64,000 nucleotides of DNA from Tanypteryx hageni (Eukaryota; Arthropoda; Insecta; Odonata; Petaluridae): the NCBI GenBank assembly GCA_028673005.1, contig CM054116.1, forward strand, positions 67,721,211 to 67,785,210. Direction: 5' to 3'. Below are positions 1 through 11,131 of the stretch, in pieces; within the stretch, counting starts at the first letter, position 1; every line of letters starts with the position of its first letter. A model generated the notes under the pieces. It was not told where the DNA came from, ran no database searches, and saw nothing but the letters and a program-made list of their open reading frames with translations. The position numbers and the translations under genes are program-made.

Positions 1-68
1 TGAAAATATTTATATAGTGTGGGAGTGACGAGGGAAAGCATGGTTAAAAGAAAAAATTTCCAAACTGG

Positions 69-136
<68 letters not shown>

Positions 137-1269
137 GAAAATGAAATAAAAGGAACCAAAAGTAACGGGGCTGCGACATGTACTATGTTTTTATAAGGCT
201 TTGGGGAGAAAATGGAGGAGATAAGTCAAGGGGGAGAGAAAAGGATAGAAGTAGGTGATAAGCGGAGGGAAAGGGCGCAAAAGAATGCGCTCCTTGTTTC
301 CCGCCCTTCACCTCTATCTCCCTCTCTCGCTCCAGAATTGCCAAATTTGTTCCGAGATGGCGCTGACGGCGAATGACCCAACTCTAGAGAGATAGAGAGC
401 AAGAGAGGAGGAAAAATGGAAGGAAGCATAAAAAAGAAGAGCTGTGGTGGCGATATAGAAAGATAAATTGAGGTGAAAAAATGGGAAGAGGAGGAGGAGG
501 AAGACGAGAGAGACCCTCAAGAGTCTAGTAAAGGGGATAGAAGGTAAAAGGATGCGAGGAAACGCAAAGGAAAGGGTTGTCTCAAGGACATTTCAGACGT
601 AAATAACTCGTGATCTGGAGGGGGAGAGACGTCCTCCTCCCATCCTCCATACGCAGGTAAAAGAGAAAGAGACGAAAAGGCCGAGATGCGAATTAAACAT
701 CTGGACGCCTTATCTAATGAGTTTTGCCTACCCTCTCGTTTCTTTCACTCCTCTCTACGTCACGTTATTTCATTTTTTACTTTTGCCAAATTCTCTCTCT
801 CTCTGTCTCTCGGCGTCTTCTTCTCTCCCTCGAAACCTACCTTGTTCCTATGGGGTGACTAACCACGCCCAGTCACGGAAGAAAGAAAGAAAAGGGTGAA
901 AAAGCTGGAAAAGAGAAGGAATGAGGGTTTCCCCGAGTCCAGTCAGGAATACGTCCCTGTAGGGAACCAAAAAGGGTTCTGGGTGAAGGGGAAATGGGGA
1001 GAGATGAGGGTGGGGTGCGTGCAAATTTAACCTGACCTTTCGCTCTCTCCCCTCCCGGCCTGCTTCTCTCTTCCTCTTTCGACTCCATTTTTTTTCTTTT
1101 CAAGAGGGTAGAAAAACTGCCGGGTGTTTTTTAATTATTTTTCCCGCGTGTGTTGGAATTCTAGGATTTTCTCTACCTCTTTAGCTCCGCAGCCCGTGTC
1201 TGTGTTGGCTAGCCTTTGTTTTGCACAAATTTAATATTAAATTGGATTAAACGACGGAAATAAATATAA
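1..1269. other. Non-coding stretch with simple sequence
   Basis: An (AT)n run fills 72-133 and a purine-rich tract spans about 205-545. The GA tract leaves stop-poor frames on its complement, which I do not regard as genes. Pyrimidine-rich patches lie near 795-830 and 1040-1100. I recognise no gene or element here. Confidence 0.7.
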
Positions 1270-1275
1270 ACACAA

Positions 1276-1345
<70 letters not shown>
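1270..1345. repeat. (CA)n(TA)n compound microsatellite
   Basis: A CA run passes directly into a TA run ending near 1345. It is simple sequence only and is open in several frames by composition. Confidence 0.95.
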
Positions 1346-1349
<4 letters not shown>

Positions 1350-1673
1350 CCGTTGTCCGAAACGTAACGCAACCTGAAGAATCTGATTGGCTGCCGAAAA
1401 GCCAATTTTATCTTGAGAATGTTTTACCTTATTTCCCATGAAAAAATGCGAAAAATAAATAAGAAGTTAAATCTGGTTAATTTTAATCGCTATTTGATTT
1501 TGACAAATGATAAAATATATCAATTTATATGCCGCACCAAAATCAGAATTTAGCATACATTATATCACATGGTAACTGTGTACAACAAAAAATAAATAAA
1601 TAGGATACGGATGTAAATGGATTTCTGTTTAAAGTTCTTCGCTATTACATTTTAGCACATGGTAACTAATAGA
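1346..1673. other. A+T-rich stretch before Helitron repeat
   Basis: There is no coding signal. A 12-base phrase, CACATGGTAACT, occurs at 1566-1577 and again at 1656-1667. This suggests a short local duplication upstream of the Helitron-type repeat. Confidence 0.5.
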
Positions 1674-1786
1674 AACACACAATTATGTGAATTTTATATT
1701 TATTGCTTACTTTTTAAAGTTGGTTTCGTTAATTATTATTTCAATTTTAACTTAGCACTTAATTCACGCATACCCGTCATATTTGA
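1674..1786 (+). repeat. First copy of Helitron-type 3' subterminal repeat
   Basis: About 113 bases match 2404-2526 closely: the same ACACAATTATGTGA start, the same TTTATTGCTTAC core, and the same ending into TACCCGTCATAT. This copy loses the second half of the terminal hairpin, so its end is broken, whereas the 2404-2542 copy keeps a complete terminus. The second copy carries an extra 12 or so bases in the middle. The arrangement suggests two tandem or overlapping Helitron 3' ends. Identification as Helitron rests on the intact copy. Confidence 0.55.
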
Positions 1787-1992
1787 AAAATTCATGCATA
1801 GCTACCTAATTGTTGTCAACGTAAATTATTGACTGTAAATAGTCTTATTGTTTACTGAAGTAAATCATATTTGCTATAATTACAAAATACATTTAATTTC
1901 TTACGCGTGCACGGCAGATGGATTATCTACAGCGAAGAAAAGAACATAAACGTAAGTATTACAACTACTGAACTCAAGTGAGGTATGTTTTA

Positions 1993-2160
1993 AATAATTT
2001 TCGATTGTCTGGTTGATTAGAGCTGATTAGAAAATAAATCGCTTAATGGAAATGGAATATTTCCCTGGAATCATTTCTGATATATCGTTTTGCAGTATTT
2101 ATTCATTAAAAGTATGTGATGTTTATTGATACACCAACTAAGGGGGGGAGAAGAAATTTT
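1993..2160 (+). repeat. Repeat segment shared with 45455-45640
   Basis: The segment holds CGATTGTCTG, GCTGATTAGAAAA and CACCAACT followed by a G run and GAAATTTTTA. The same order of words occurs at 45455-45640. It lies inside the Helitron-type block here and next to a Helitron 3' end there, so it is probably internal sequence of one Helitron family. A further phrase at 2205-2262 (GAATGCTTTA then ACGAGAGAG) recurs at 39896-39955 inside another Helitron. Confidence 0.5.
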
Positions 2161-2403
2161 TAATAATAATAATTCTTAGTGTGGTATTATTTGGTTTATA
2201 TAGAAGGATGCGTAAGGAATGCGTGCATTGAATGCTTTAATACGAGAGAGGGATAAGGAGAGAGACAGAGGGGGAGAGAGAGAGAGACAAAATTAAATGT
2301 TACAAAGATTAAAAATAATTTGTGTCGTATAAGAATTGTATAACCTATATGTATTTCTTTGTCAAACAATTTCTATTCGCCCAAAACCATTTTAACTCCA
2401 TGG

Positions 2404-2542
2404 AACACACAATTATGTGAACTTTATATTTATTGCTTACTTTTTAGTGCATATAAAAGTTGGTTTCATTAATTATTATTTCAATTTTAACTTAAAACCT
2501 AATTCACGCATACCCGTCATATATGACGGGCAATTAAGCTAG
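2404..2542 (+). mobile_element. Helitron 3' terminus (hairpin plus CTAG)
   Basis: The region ends in a perfect 18-base palindrome at 2513-2530 (CCCGTCAT, AT, ATGACGGG). It is followed by 12 bases ending in CTAG at 2539-2542, and the next base is T. A GC-rich hairpin a few bases before CTRR, with insertion between A and T, is the known Helitron 3' signature. The related terminus at 41208-41236 has the same hairpin core. I did not find the 5' TC end belonging to this copy, so its left boundary is unknown. No Rep or helicase coding is visible, so it is a non-autonomous or truncated copy. Confidence 0.65.
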
Positions 2543-4105
2543 TATATATACATATATTATATATATACATAAATATAAAGAAATATATAGGTATATCAAT
2601 GGGAAATAGGTGTTGAGGAAAGGAAGCCAATAGAAGATCCGCTAGGTTGTTGGATATGTATAAACCAACGCGATCTCCGGGGAAAGCTATTTATAATGAA
2701 TATGTATCACACTAAAAATAATAATAATGTATAAATAAATGGAATATTTTGTGTTAGGGTTAAGACGCCATCAAAAACTTTTCATAATTTTATGATTAAA
2801 ATCAAATTTTTGGCAAATTAAGCATGGATTTTAATTTTGTCTTCAAGAAAAATAAACTTCATTTTTTTCATCCACAAAAAGCAATTTTATATAGCCCTGC
2901 ACCGTTTTCAATATTTTTTCTTATGAGAATTATAAAATCGAACGTTGGAGTCAAAAATACTCCCTAAATATAACCTTTTCTGGGATTTCGGATTTTTCCA
3001 GAGGTTGTACACAATGCCCTATCTATATACCAAATTTCAGCACTGCAGCAGTTCTAGAAGTACCTTAAATTTTATATTTTATATATATAATGATGTTATA
3101 ATATACCATAAGAAAGAAGCAGCTATATAGTATAGATGAGCGCGCACGCGTGTGTGTGGATGCCATGGGCATTGGCGTTACAGGACATTTTTGATATTTT
3201 TTACGTCCGGAAAAAGTTATCGTTCTGTGCCGCTCCCCACGGTGGCGTAATTAGGACATGGCTAGCGCGGGTACATCCCCTTCTCTCTCCGCTCCCCCTT
3301 CTTTCAGGCTGCCTCCCTCTCCCACCCGGGAAGCTGCCCAAATTCCTCACTGCAATAGTAGGTTCTATAATCTCGGCGCGGTCAATTTTTACGTTGCATT
3401 TAATTAAAAACGCCTTTCTAATTAAAAATCTATTTTTTAAAATATTTTTTTTCCGGGAAACCGTTTTCGACCTTTCTTCGGGCATTTCAATCTGATCCTT
3501 CTTCACTTCTCTATCTCTCTCTGCATCTCGTAGTTTATTCAACCTGCCATTCATACGTGCCGTTCTTTCTATCTGAAGTCGCTCTTTTCTCGTTTATGTC
3601 TTCTATCATCATTTTTCCCCAACTCTGCCATGTCTCTTTTTAACGTTCTTGAAGTATTCCAGGCTGAATTGCCCTTTTTGACGGCCCCTGTCGCACCCTA
3701 AGGAGGAATTCCAATTACGTGTTTATTTGCCGCTTCTCCTCTGCACCGTGTCTCTTAACTCAAGCAATGAAAGTGCAAGGATTGTCTCATTCCGTCGCCT
3801 TCGTTTTCATCGCTCGAGATGTTCCGTTTATGCTGGCTGGATAAATAAGCGTTTAAAGCAGCTTTGGATTTTTCGGAGTTCATTCTCTGCCATCAATGTG
3901 AGCACGTAAACATTTCGGCACGCTAAATTTTCGAACAATGTTCCCCTACAAAATTTGAATTCAACCTTGAAAATTATTATTTTCAATCAGACCGCAGAAC
4001 GTTTCAATCATTAATAGTAATGGGGCAGAAATATAGTTAAAGCTGAATAATCAAAAATAAAATGAAGCCGGATAATAAGTTTCTCATAGGTAGGAAAACC
4101 AGGTG
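2543..4105. other. Non-coding stretch, nothing recognised
   Basis: The interval opens with a short AT-rich simple repeat to about 2590. The rest is A+T-rich with a slightly GC-richer patch near 3130-3350. Open frames of up to 119 codons occur there on both strands, but they match nothing I know and have no supporting structure. Confidence 0.6.
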
Positions 4106-4113
4106 GAATTTTT

Positions 4114-4534
4114 CTGTGGCGTAGCAAACTTTATGGAACTCCTGTGCAAAATTCTTTTTGCTCCTTCATATAATTATTTTTTATTATAAAATAACAAACC
4201 TTCAATGAGAAACGAACTTATTACCCATCTATAAGAGCAAGATTGTGCAGCTCTTTCAAGATGATACTGTAGTAGAAAATGATTTTAAATTATTTTGATG
4301 TTACATGTTGCGCTCTCTCGAAAAACGGCAAAATTAATATGTCGGAAAGACTCCGATCTATGAGTTGGAATGGGTAAAAATACAAAAATAAAAATACAGA
4401 ATGTAGCCAGTCAAATATTTTAATATAACAAAAAACAAAATTTTTTTTATGAAATACTACTTTGTTGTAGAGGCCTCCTTGAATGGAGGCCCCGGTTCAT
4501 TGCGCCGGTTCGCTATTAGTACATTGCGCCACTG
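4114..4534. mobile_element. hAT-like miniature element with 8-bp TSD
   Basis: The left end reads CTGTGGCGTAGC and the right end, complemented, reads CAGTGGCGCAAT. These are imperfect terminal inverted repeats of the CAGTGGCG type common in hAT elements. The flanks are GAATTTTT (4106-4113) and GAGTTTTT (4535-4542), identical at 7 of 8 positions, which fits the 8-bp duplication hAT transposases make. The 421-bp body has no transposase coding, so it would have moved in trans. The mismatches in ends and flanks indicate an old insertion. Confidence 0.6.
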
Positions 4535-4542
4535 GAGTTTTT

Positions 4543-7500
4543 TGAGAGAACATTGAATAATATAGAGAACGTCATCTTCTCACTATTCAATACATTTTAG
4601 CTTTTTATTTCCGAATCTATAACAACAATTAAGGATTAGAAAACTTTATATCTGAAGAATAAAAAACTCGAGTATTTTCAAACTAAGGAAACAAAAAAAA
4701 TTAATTTAGTTTATAACAAATTATAATTTCTCTCATTCTTTGAATAGCACTTTTCTGCGTGTCAAGTCACTTGAGCTGCGGATTCCAGTCTGTGATGCAC
4801 AACCAATTTCACTCATACAAGAAAATCAGATACTTATATTTATCGCGCCTGCCAATCTTTTGTTTCTCCAATCTCGATCAACGTCTATATAAATGAGAGA
4901 ATTTTTGACCTCAAACGTCACAGTTCCTGAACTTCTTCTCTTTTTGTAGCTGAAATGGACTACGTGCAAGTCTAAACTGGATGTCGAAAGGAACCCGAAT
5001 ATTGGCTCTGTCGATTTTCGAACGTTCCAATATTTTTTGATCAAATTCTCAGACGTCGGGAAAGGAATGCACTTGTCAGGTTATTTTCACTCTCGAGCCC
5101 GTCTGTTTTCAAAAACAAGCATAAATATATGCATTTGGTCCAAATTCTCATGAAAATCATTTAAATTATTCTTTTAATATTCATTTACTGTAAAGTATCA
5201 CGGTTTTATGTGCTGATGTTTGACACAATAGCAGAAAAATAGTAACGAAAGCCATATACCTATGATGACAGCTACTTTGTGACCAAAATATGTACTCTTT
5301 ATGGAAATTGACGATATCTATTGCGACAATATGATTTTAGCCTTAAGACGACTTCGATAACAATCGAATGATTGCTGAGGGTTCATAATGATATTCCTAT
5401 CTGTGTTATTGTAGAGCGTCTTATAATTTTAAATTTGACATTTTCGCAACTAATTTAATTTGTCGGTAACGAGGGCACTGTCGTCTCAAACATTCTAAAT
5501 AAATTACACTGTAGGGTCGTACCATCAGAATTTCAAAATTCATGGATTATTTGCTTTATACTGTACGCCAAGTTTATTTTTTATCACCGAAAAACTGGGA
5601 AAATCTCATCCATCCAATCACCGTTTAGCATCGTTTCTTGATTAAAGCCATCTCTGAAAACCTCGTAATTTTTCTTGGGAACATGCTAGGCAGTAAATAA
5701 TTTTTGCCAAACGACGACACAGAATCAAAGATTAATAGATAGAGATGTGACCTTTTTTACGAGAGCAATCACCGATACAATTAGGTAGCTATACCGATCG
5801 GGAGCCATCGTAAAACCGCATGAGGTCTTAGCGAGAGCCTTGATTTGGACGGAGAATATCGTTCTCGCCTTTGTTGTTGGGGACGATAAAGAAGAAAAAT
5901 AAATTTACTGGGATAATGAAAGAACTGAAGCTGTAGAAGCTTTAGGCAGGAGATACTTGGAAAAACACTCGCGGAAAAAGTATAAATTGTGGAATCGAAA
6001 ATGAAAATTTTGTGACGTCGTGACAAGGAAAGGTCATGTTGCTGTATACCATGTAATAAGGTGAAGGACCTTCGACTTTGTACTGGAAAATCGTTTTCTA
6101 GAGCGAATAAAGCGATGCAAACTTTCTCACATTTTTTGTGCTAGTTGTAATTTTTATGCGTGGTATCGTTATTAAACCTCAAAGCGAGGCAAAAGCCAAA
6201 AATCCCCACCGGTTGGAAAGGATTTGTTCGAATTATTTCGCGCGTAGCCTTATCATCAAATTAAATTAGAATCCACATTAATTAAAATTCATCCCAATGA
6301 AACTTTATTCATTTAGGCATATACAAGATTTATTATATTCCTACGGTTTGTATAAAATAGCGATTTCGGTTTCATTAATCCTGTGCAATAAAATGGACTC
6401 GGACAATTAAACGCAACGATATTAAGCGATAATAAATGCGTCGTTAGCAGTGAGTAAAATAAATGTGATGCGATGTCATGATTCGCATCGCAATCTTATT
6501 AAGTAGATTTAATGCTATCACGTCTAACGTGTGGAATTTGATGTGCCTTTTTATTATTTCCCTCAATTTCCTCATTGGAATGACAGGAAACGAAAACTGG
6601 TTGGGAAGATGAGAGAAAATGAAAAGAAAGGGATATAGATGAAGAAAAAAGATATGTAGAAAAGAATAAAACGTAAAATTAAGTTGATCGAGATAAAAAT
6701 AATGAATGGTGGCCATTAAAAGCTGCAAAAAAGGAGAAATCTTAATTGCTGTGGAGATAGTTGCGATAGAATGTGACTGACACGAAAACGTTTTGTGAAT
6801 CAGCCTTTACTTGGTTTAAAAATTAAAATTCTTTCCTCCAGTACAAATCTCGAATCGCTTTCCTCCCTTTTCTCCTTCCTGCATATTTTCTCCTGCAAAT
6901 CAATTACTTTTCCATCATCTCCAATTCATGGGAGGTGTATCTGATTACAGGTATCAGTTCTCGCAGGACGGCAAATAAACATCAAACAACTTTTATGTAA
7001 ACTAGACTTAACCAATAAACGCACACAAACACACATACTCTAAATTAAAGACAGAAACAATTGCCGCGAATTAGACGTAACGTTAGGTTTAAAATGGAAA
7101 AAGAACTAAAAATGGAAGAGAAAACCTCCTTTAGGAAAAACAAAATCAACAAGTTTTATGAATAATGATATGAGGAGGGAACTTACAAAAATTTAATAAA
7201 TAGAGAGATATTGGACGCTATGAAAAGCTTATGAAATACATAGAAAGTTATGAAATGATGACATGGAAAAAGAAAGGAGAAAATAAAATGGACCGATAAA
7301 GACAAAAAGTGAGGGAAGAATTTCGAAGAAAATTACATAAGGCGCTGGTTTTTAAAGCGAAGGTAACAGCCATCTTAACGTATGATGCACATCAAATTAA
7401 ACGTCTTGACCTGCAGATTTGCAGGAAAATGATAAAATTGAAATCGGTGATACCGTTGGCGAGATATTTAGATTTTTGTGACCGACTAAGCTCTGTTAGA

Positions 7501-7636
7501 CGTAGTTGTAGTGGTTGATGTTAAGGTGGCGTTGCTAGGGGACATTAGTAGAAGGAAATAAACCTTGCAGTCGCTGACCTTCATGGTAATGCGACAGAAG
7601 GCTAACTACCAAGACAATATTTAATCTAATCAACCA
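4543..7636. other. Non-coding stretch, nothing recognised
   Basis: A+T-rich sequence without repeats or coding I can identify. Open frames of 60-94 codons occur on both strands near 4826, 5781, 6444 and 7309, without recognisable protein character. The last may lie inside the Helitron that ends at 7663. Confidence 0.55.
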
Positions 7637-7663
7637 GTCGATTTATCGACGGGCAACTGCTAG
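7637..7663 (+). mobile_element. Helitron-like 3' terminus
   Basis: GTCGAT, TT, ATCGAC forms a perfect 6-bp hairpin at 7637-7650. It is followed by GGGCAACTG and CTAG at 7660-7663, and then T. The spacing and the GGGCAA phrase match the terminus at 2513-2542, so this is probably a third member of the same or a related Helitron family. The 5' end and the body boundaries upstream are not determined. Confidence 0.5.
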
Positions 7664-8179
7664 TTTTAACTAATTTAAAACATTTATAAAATTTATAAAT
7701 CCCTGCGCCAATATCATCCTTTTATAATGGGATAGCATAGAAACAAAGTGGTTGGAAAAAGTCATCGATTACTCCCCATTACTTAAGAAATTGGTACTTG
7801 TAGGACTGTCAGGGAATTGACTGAATCCACTCATTACTTAATACAATAACGGAATACAAAGTTTTAAATAGATATTTACCCTTGAAGTTGTTATTTTTTT
7901 ATAAATGCTACCTTAGTCTTTATCAGGCAGAAATTCACAAATGAAAACTTAACAAGCAATAATTTATTTAAATAAAGATTCTATCACTTTTTTTACAGTA
8001 ATACGTTTTCATTATTTCATTATTTATGAAAAAATAGTATTTCCTTTGTAAAAAATGCCGAAATATGAGCCCATATTACTACGAAATACTTGGCGCTGAA
8101 ATTTTAAAACAAATAAAATTATAGTTAATTTGAGAATTAAAAATAACTTTGTAAATTCCTACAATACTTTTATTAAGAG
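7664..8179. other. Non-coding stretch, nothing recognised
   Basis: A+T-rich sequence between a Helitron end and a Penelope-type motif. No repeat or coding is recognised. Confidence 0.5.
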
Positions 8180-8214
8180 ACTAACTAGATTTCGACGCTT
8201 TGCGTCATCATCAG
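8180..8214 (-). ncRNA. Penelope-like hammerhead-type motif
   Basis: On the minus strand the order is CTGATGA (8214-8208), one T, GACGC, AAA, GCGTC, GAAA (8193-8190), then TCTAGTTAG. CUGANGA, a hairpin and GAAA is the core of the hammerhead self-cleaving RNA. Such motifs are known from Penelope-like retroelements. The single unpaired base between CTGATGA and stem II departs from the canonical core, and I have not found a clear cleavage site. It may therefore be a decayed or sequence-level relic. No reverse transcriptase or GIY-YIG coding is visible nearby. Confidence 0.45.
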
Positions 8215-8251
8215 GATTATTAATTTACTATTTCTAAACTTATCCAGTGGG

Positions 8252-8304
8252 ATAAAGGTGAAATACAAAACAATTGTTTGGCTAAAGGAGTATTTCACCT
8301 TTAT
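8252..8304. repeat. Perfect 15-bp inverted repeat
   Basis: ATAAAGGTGAAATAC at 8252-8266 is exactly complemented by GTATTTCACCTTTAT at 8290-8304, with a 23-base spacer. The phrase TTATCCAGTGGG occurs just upstream (8240-8251) and again near 8338-8349. It adjoins the Penelope-type motif and may belong to the same element. Confidence 0.6.
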
Positions 8305-9557
8305 TAATCTTAGCCAAAGTTATTGAGCTACTATCAATTATCCAGTGGGTTTAATTAAAAAAGGTAACTTAAATACTAGACAAAATAATCGAATGAGCAA
8401 ACTATTATGGGTACACGATCTAGCGATGAAAAAAAGATTATGAGTATGATTACTTATTATGAAAAAGTTGCATAAGTTTTAGGGAATCCTATCGCAGTAT
8501 AGTTTGCATGAATAAATTATAATATTATGAGTAACGCAATCCACTCTTTTTCGTTTCGATACCGTCTGCGACTCAACGTATATTCTAAGGTTAACACTGA
8601 AGGATATGACGATTTCTGGCTATTAATTATGCTTGCGCTTCGCCTTGCTTCCATGTAACCACCCCAGAGTGCTCTAGCGTCGGCTGCGATGCATCCATCC
8701 TAGGTATTCTATCCCTCTCGATGCTCACGACACCGTCATTTATCTCGCTAAACCCGTGACCCGTGAACTTAAAACGCAACCGCATGTGACGCAGCGCCCT
8801 CGAGGATTTTAATTAACCTCCGCCCTGTCCTTAGCACCAATTCCTTATATTATCCTCTGCGTCTTCCATCTGAATCTGCTGCGGACTCAGGACGCGAATG
8901 CTTACAAACCATCACGTTCTATCCTATTCATGTTGCCTATTCATTCATAAGCTTATGTTATAACGCGAAGTTTAATATTTGAGAGGTGTGAGAAGGAAAG
9001 AATATGATATTGAATATCTATATTTCAGTTATTTTTCCAATCGATTTCCAGGATACCGACTGCATTTTTAAATCATTTGATGCGAGGAATGATATTTTTC
9101 AAACAATATGAGCACAAAGCATGTTTATGTATATTTTTAAATTCTAAAGTTGCTTATTTAATTTCTTATCATCGAGGTAGGAGGTTGATATTACCTTCGT
9201 TGATGCATGAGAACCCGCTCGTTTCTTCAGCCACATACAATAAAACAGCAAAACGTATTTTATTGTATTGCAATATTTGATAAAAGTGTGACCTTGAGAG
9301 AATTTTCAAAAGAAGTAACATAAACAAAAAATATTTAAACAGTTATTTTCGACCGCATCATGCACGCAAGTTTTAAAATATTGTGTGATCCTAAAAAAAA
9401 TAATACAAATATAAGACAAAACGATTGTGTGATAAATTAATGTATGTTACAAATTGCGTAAAATTTATAGCATAAAATTAGTGGTTACAGATACGAGTTG
9501 GCGGTGCTTGCATACTGCAAGGGCTTAAAAAAATCATACATCATAATATAAGCCTTT
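8305..9557. other. Non-coding stretch, nothing recognised
   Basis: Mixed composition, with a somewhat GC-richer patch near 8630-8800 that carries no recognisable coding or promoter signal. Confidence 0.5.
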
Positions 9558-9565
9558 AAGTAAAG

Positions 9566-9849
9566 CAGGGGCGGCCCGAGGAATTTTGGCTCCCAGGGCG
9601 AGATAGCACTCCAGCGCCCCCCTCCGTTAATGTTTGTTGAGATATTTAAATCGATCGATATGCAAATATTATCGATAATGAAAAATTAAAAGGAATACCA
9701 CCAAGATTCTAGCCTGTTCCTCGATATAAATTCGTATCCAACATTTATTCATTTGGAAGTAATTCATAGATAAATGATCGGGATAGCGCCCCCAAAACTT
9801 TGGCGCCAAGGGCAGCCGCCCGGCTCGCCCGTAGCTCGGGGCGGCCCCG
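9566..9849. mobile_element. hAT-like MITE with 8-bp TSD
   Basis: The left end begins CAGGGGCGGCCCGAG and the right end, complemented, begins CGGGGCCGCCCCGAG. This gives GC-rich imperfect terminal inverted repeats around an A+T-rich body. The flanks are AAGTAAAG (9558-9565) and AAGTAAAC (9850-9857), matching at 7 of 8. Inner GC-rich words such as AGGGCGAG and GGCGCC lie near both ends. At 284 bp it is non-autonomous. The end type and target length place it with hAT elements, and an open frame across its right end is incidental. Confidence 0.7.
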
Positions 9850-9857
9850 AAGTAAAC

Positions 9858-10999
9858 CAATGCAACCCTCATGGCAACAACAGCCACGCGGGGGCCATAT
9901 AAATAATATAATAAATTTCGAGAGTTCTCGCAGAATATTTGTAATTTTCTGCGAAATTAAGACACCTATTCGTAACTCCCAAATTCTCTGGGAATCGGCT
10001 CGGGTCCATGTTTTCGTATTTCAAGTTTTGTGACTCGGATGGTCCTATATTTGCAATAACCAAATTGTAATTAAGACAATAGCCTATGTGTTAAACCAAA
10101 ATTTATGGAAAATTAGGATGTTTTGTGTGTTAGGATTACTGTGTCAGTATCCGTGCATTTTAGCACTTATCATGATAAATAAATCGCGAAATGCATATCC
10201 CATCATTAGTTTTTCGTTGCTTTTAAGAGAAGCGTAAGGAATTAACGTTTCCACAATTTCGTCAAACCATATTTCAATTCTCCCGTTCGATAATCGAAAA
10301 GAGTAGAAAACTTGCCGAAAACTTGACGAAACACGACAATAATTTAAATAAGAATAATTTTGGACACATTAAAGTAGTAGTAGTATTGTACACGAAATAT
10401 TTTAAAATTCAGCATTTTAAATCATTACATCAAAGTTATCTTTTGAATCACTCATTGACAAAATTTCTATAAATAATGGAATATTTATTTATTTATGTTA
10501 CCGTCCTATTGTTTATCGTTACCAAGGTATTGTTTAAGCTTGAATTGCTTCGAAATTTCGTGAATATGTCGACAGATGCGACGCGAATTTATAATCCCAA
10601 TGAATCATACGCAATTACACTAAATTGGCAACAATGCAAATCGCCATGACGACGAAAGATTTTCACGTGAAAATGCGTCAAATGTTCAACATAAAGACTA
10701 ATTTTTGGATCGATTTGACGCGTATTGGAAAATATATGGCAAGAAAATAAAATTTCCTTCTTTCAGGCGGCCTTTATTAAAGGCTAGAACTCCAACGATG
10801 ATTCTATGTAAATTTAATATGCAAATGATTAACGTGCTACACTCATCCCCGTGTTAATCAAATGAAGGAAAAAAACTGCCCCCGTAATCAAACTCATGAT
10901 TTCAATGTGGACGGTGAGCAGCTTAAAATTTAATCCTAAAATTGACGTGTAATTCCAGAAAGTTTGATAGAAAAAGGACAGAAAATATTTGAGTTATAA
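9858..10999. other. Non-coding stretch, nothing recognised
   Basis: A+T-rich sequence with no recognised repeat. Short open frames at 9800-10063 overlap the MITE end and are not credible genes. Confidence 0.5.
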
Positions 11000-11131
11000 G
11001 CGTTTTAGTTATTCTCACGGACGATCGACCTACCATGTTACAGCGTGTCGTGCCCTATGTAAGAAGTAGACATTTGTAATAGATGTAAATAGTCGAAAAT
11101 ATTAAATACTGCCGAACAACAACAACAACAA
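11000..11131 (+). mobile_element. Possible retroelement 3' end with (AAC)n tail
   Basis: A moderately complex stretch ends in an (AAC)n run at 11115-11131. A simple-repeat 3' tail is typical of some non-LTR elements and SINEs. No coding match is visible upstream, and no second copy is present in the window to fix the boundaries, so this is tentative. Confidence 0.25.
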
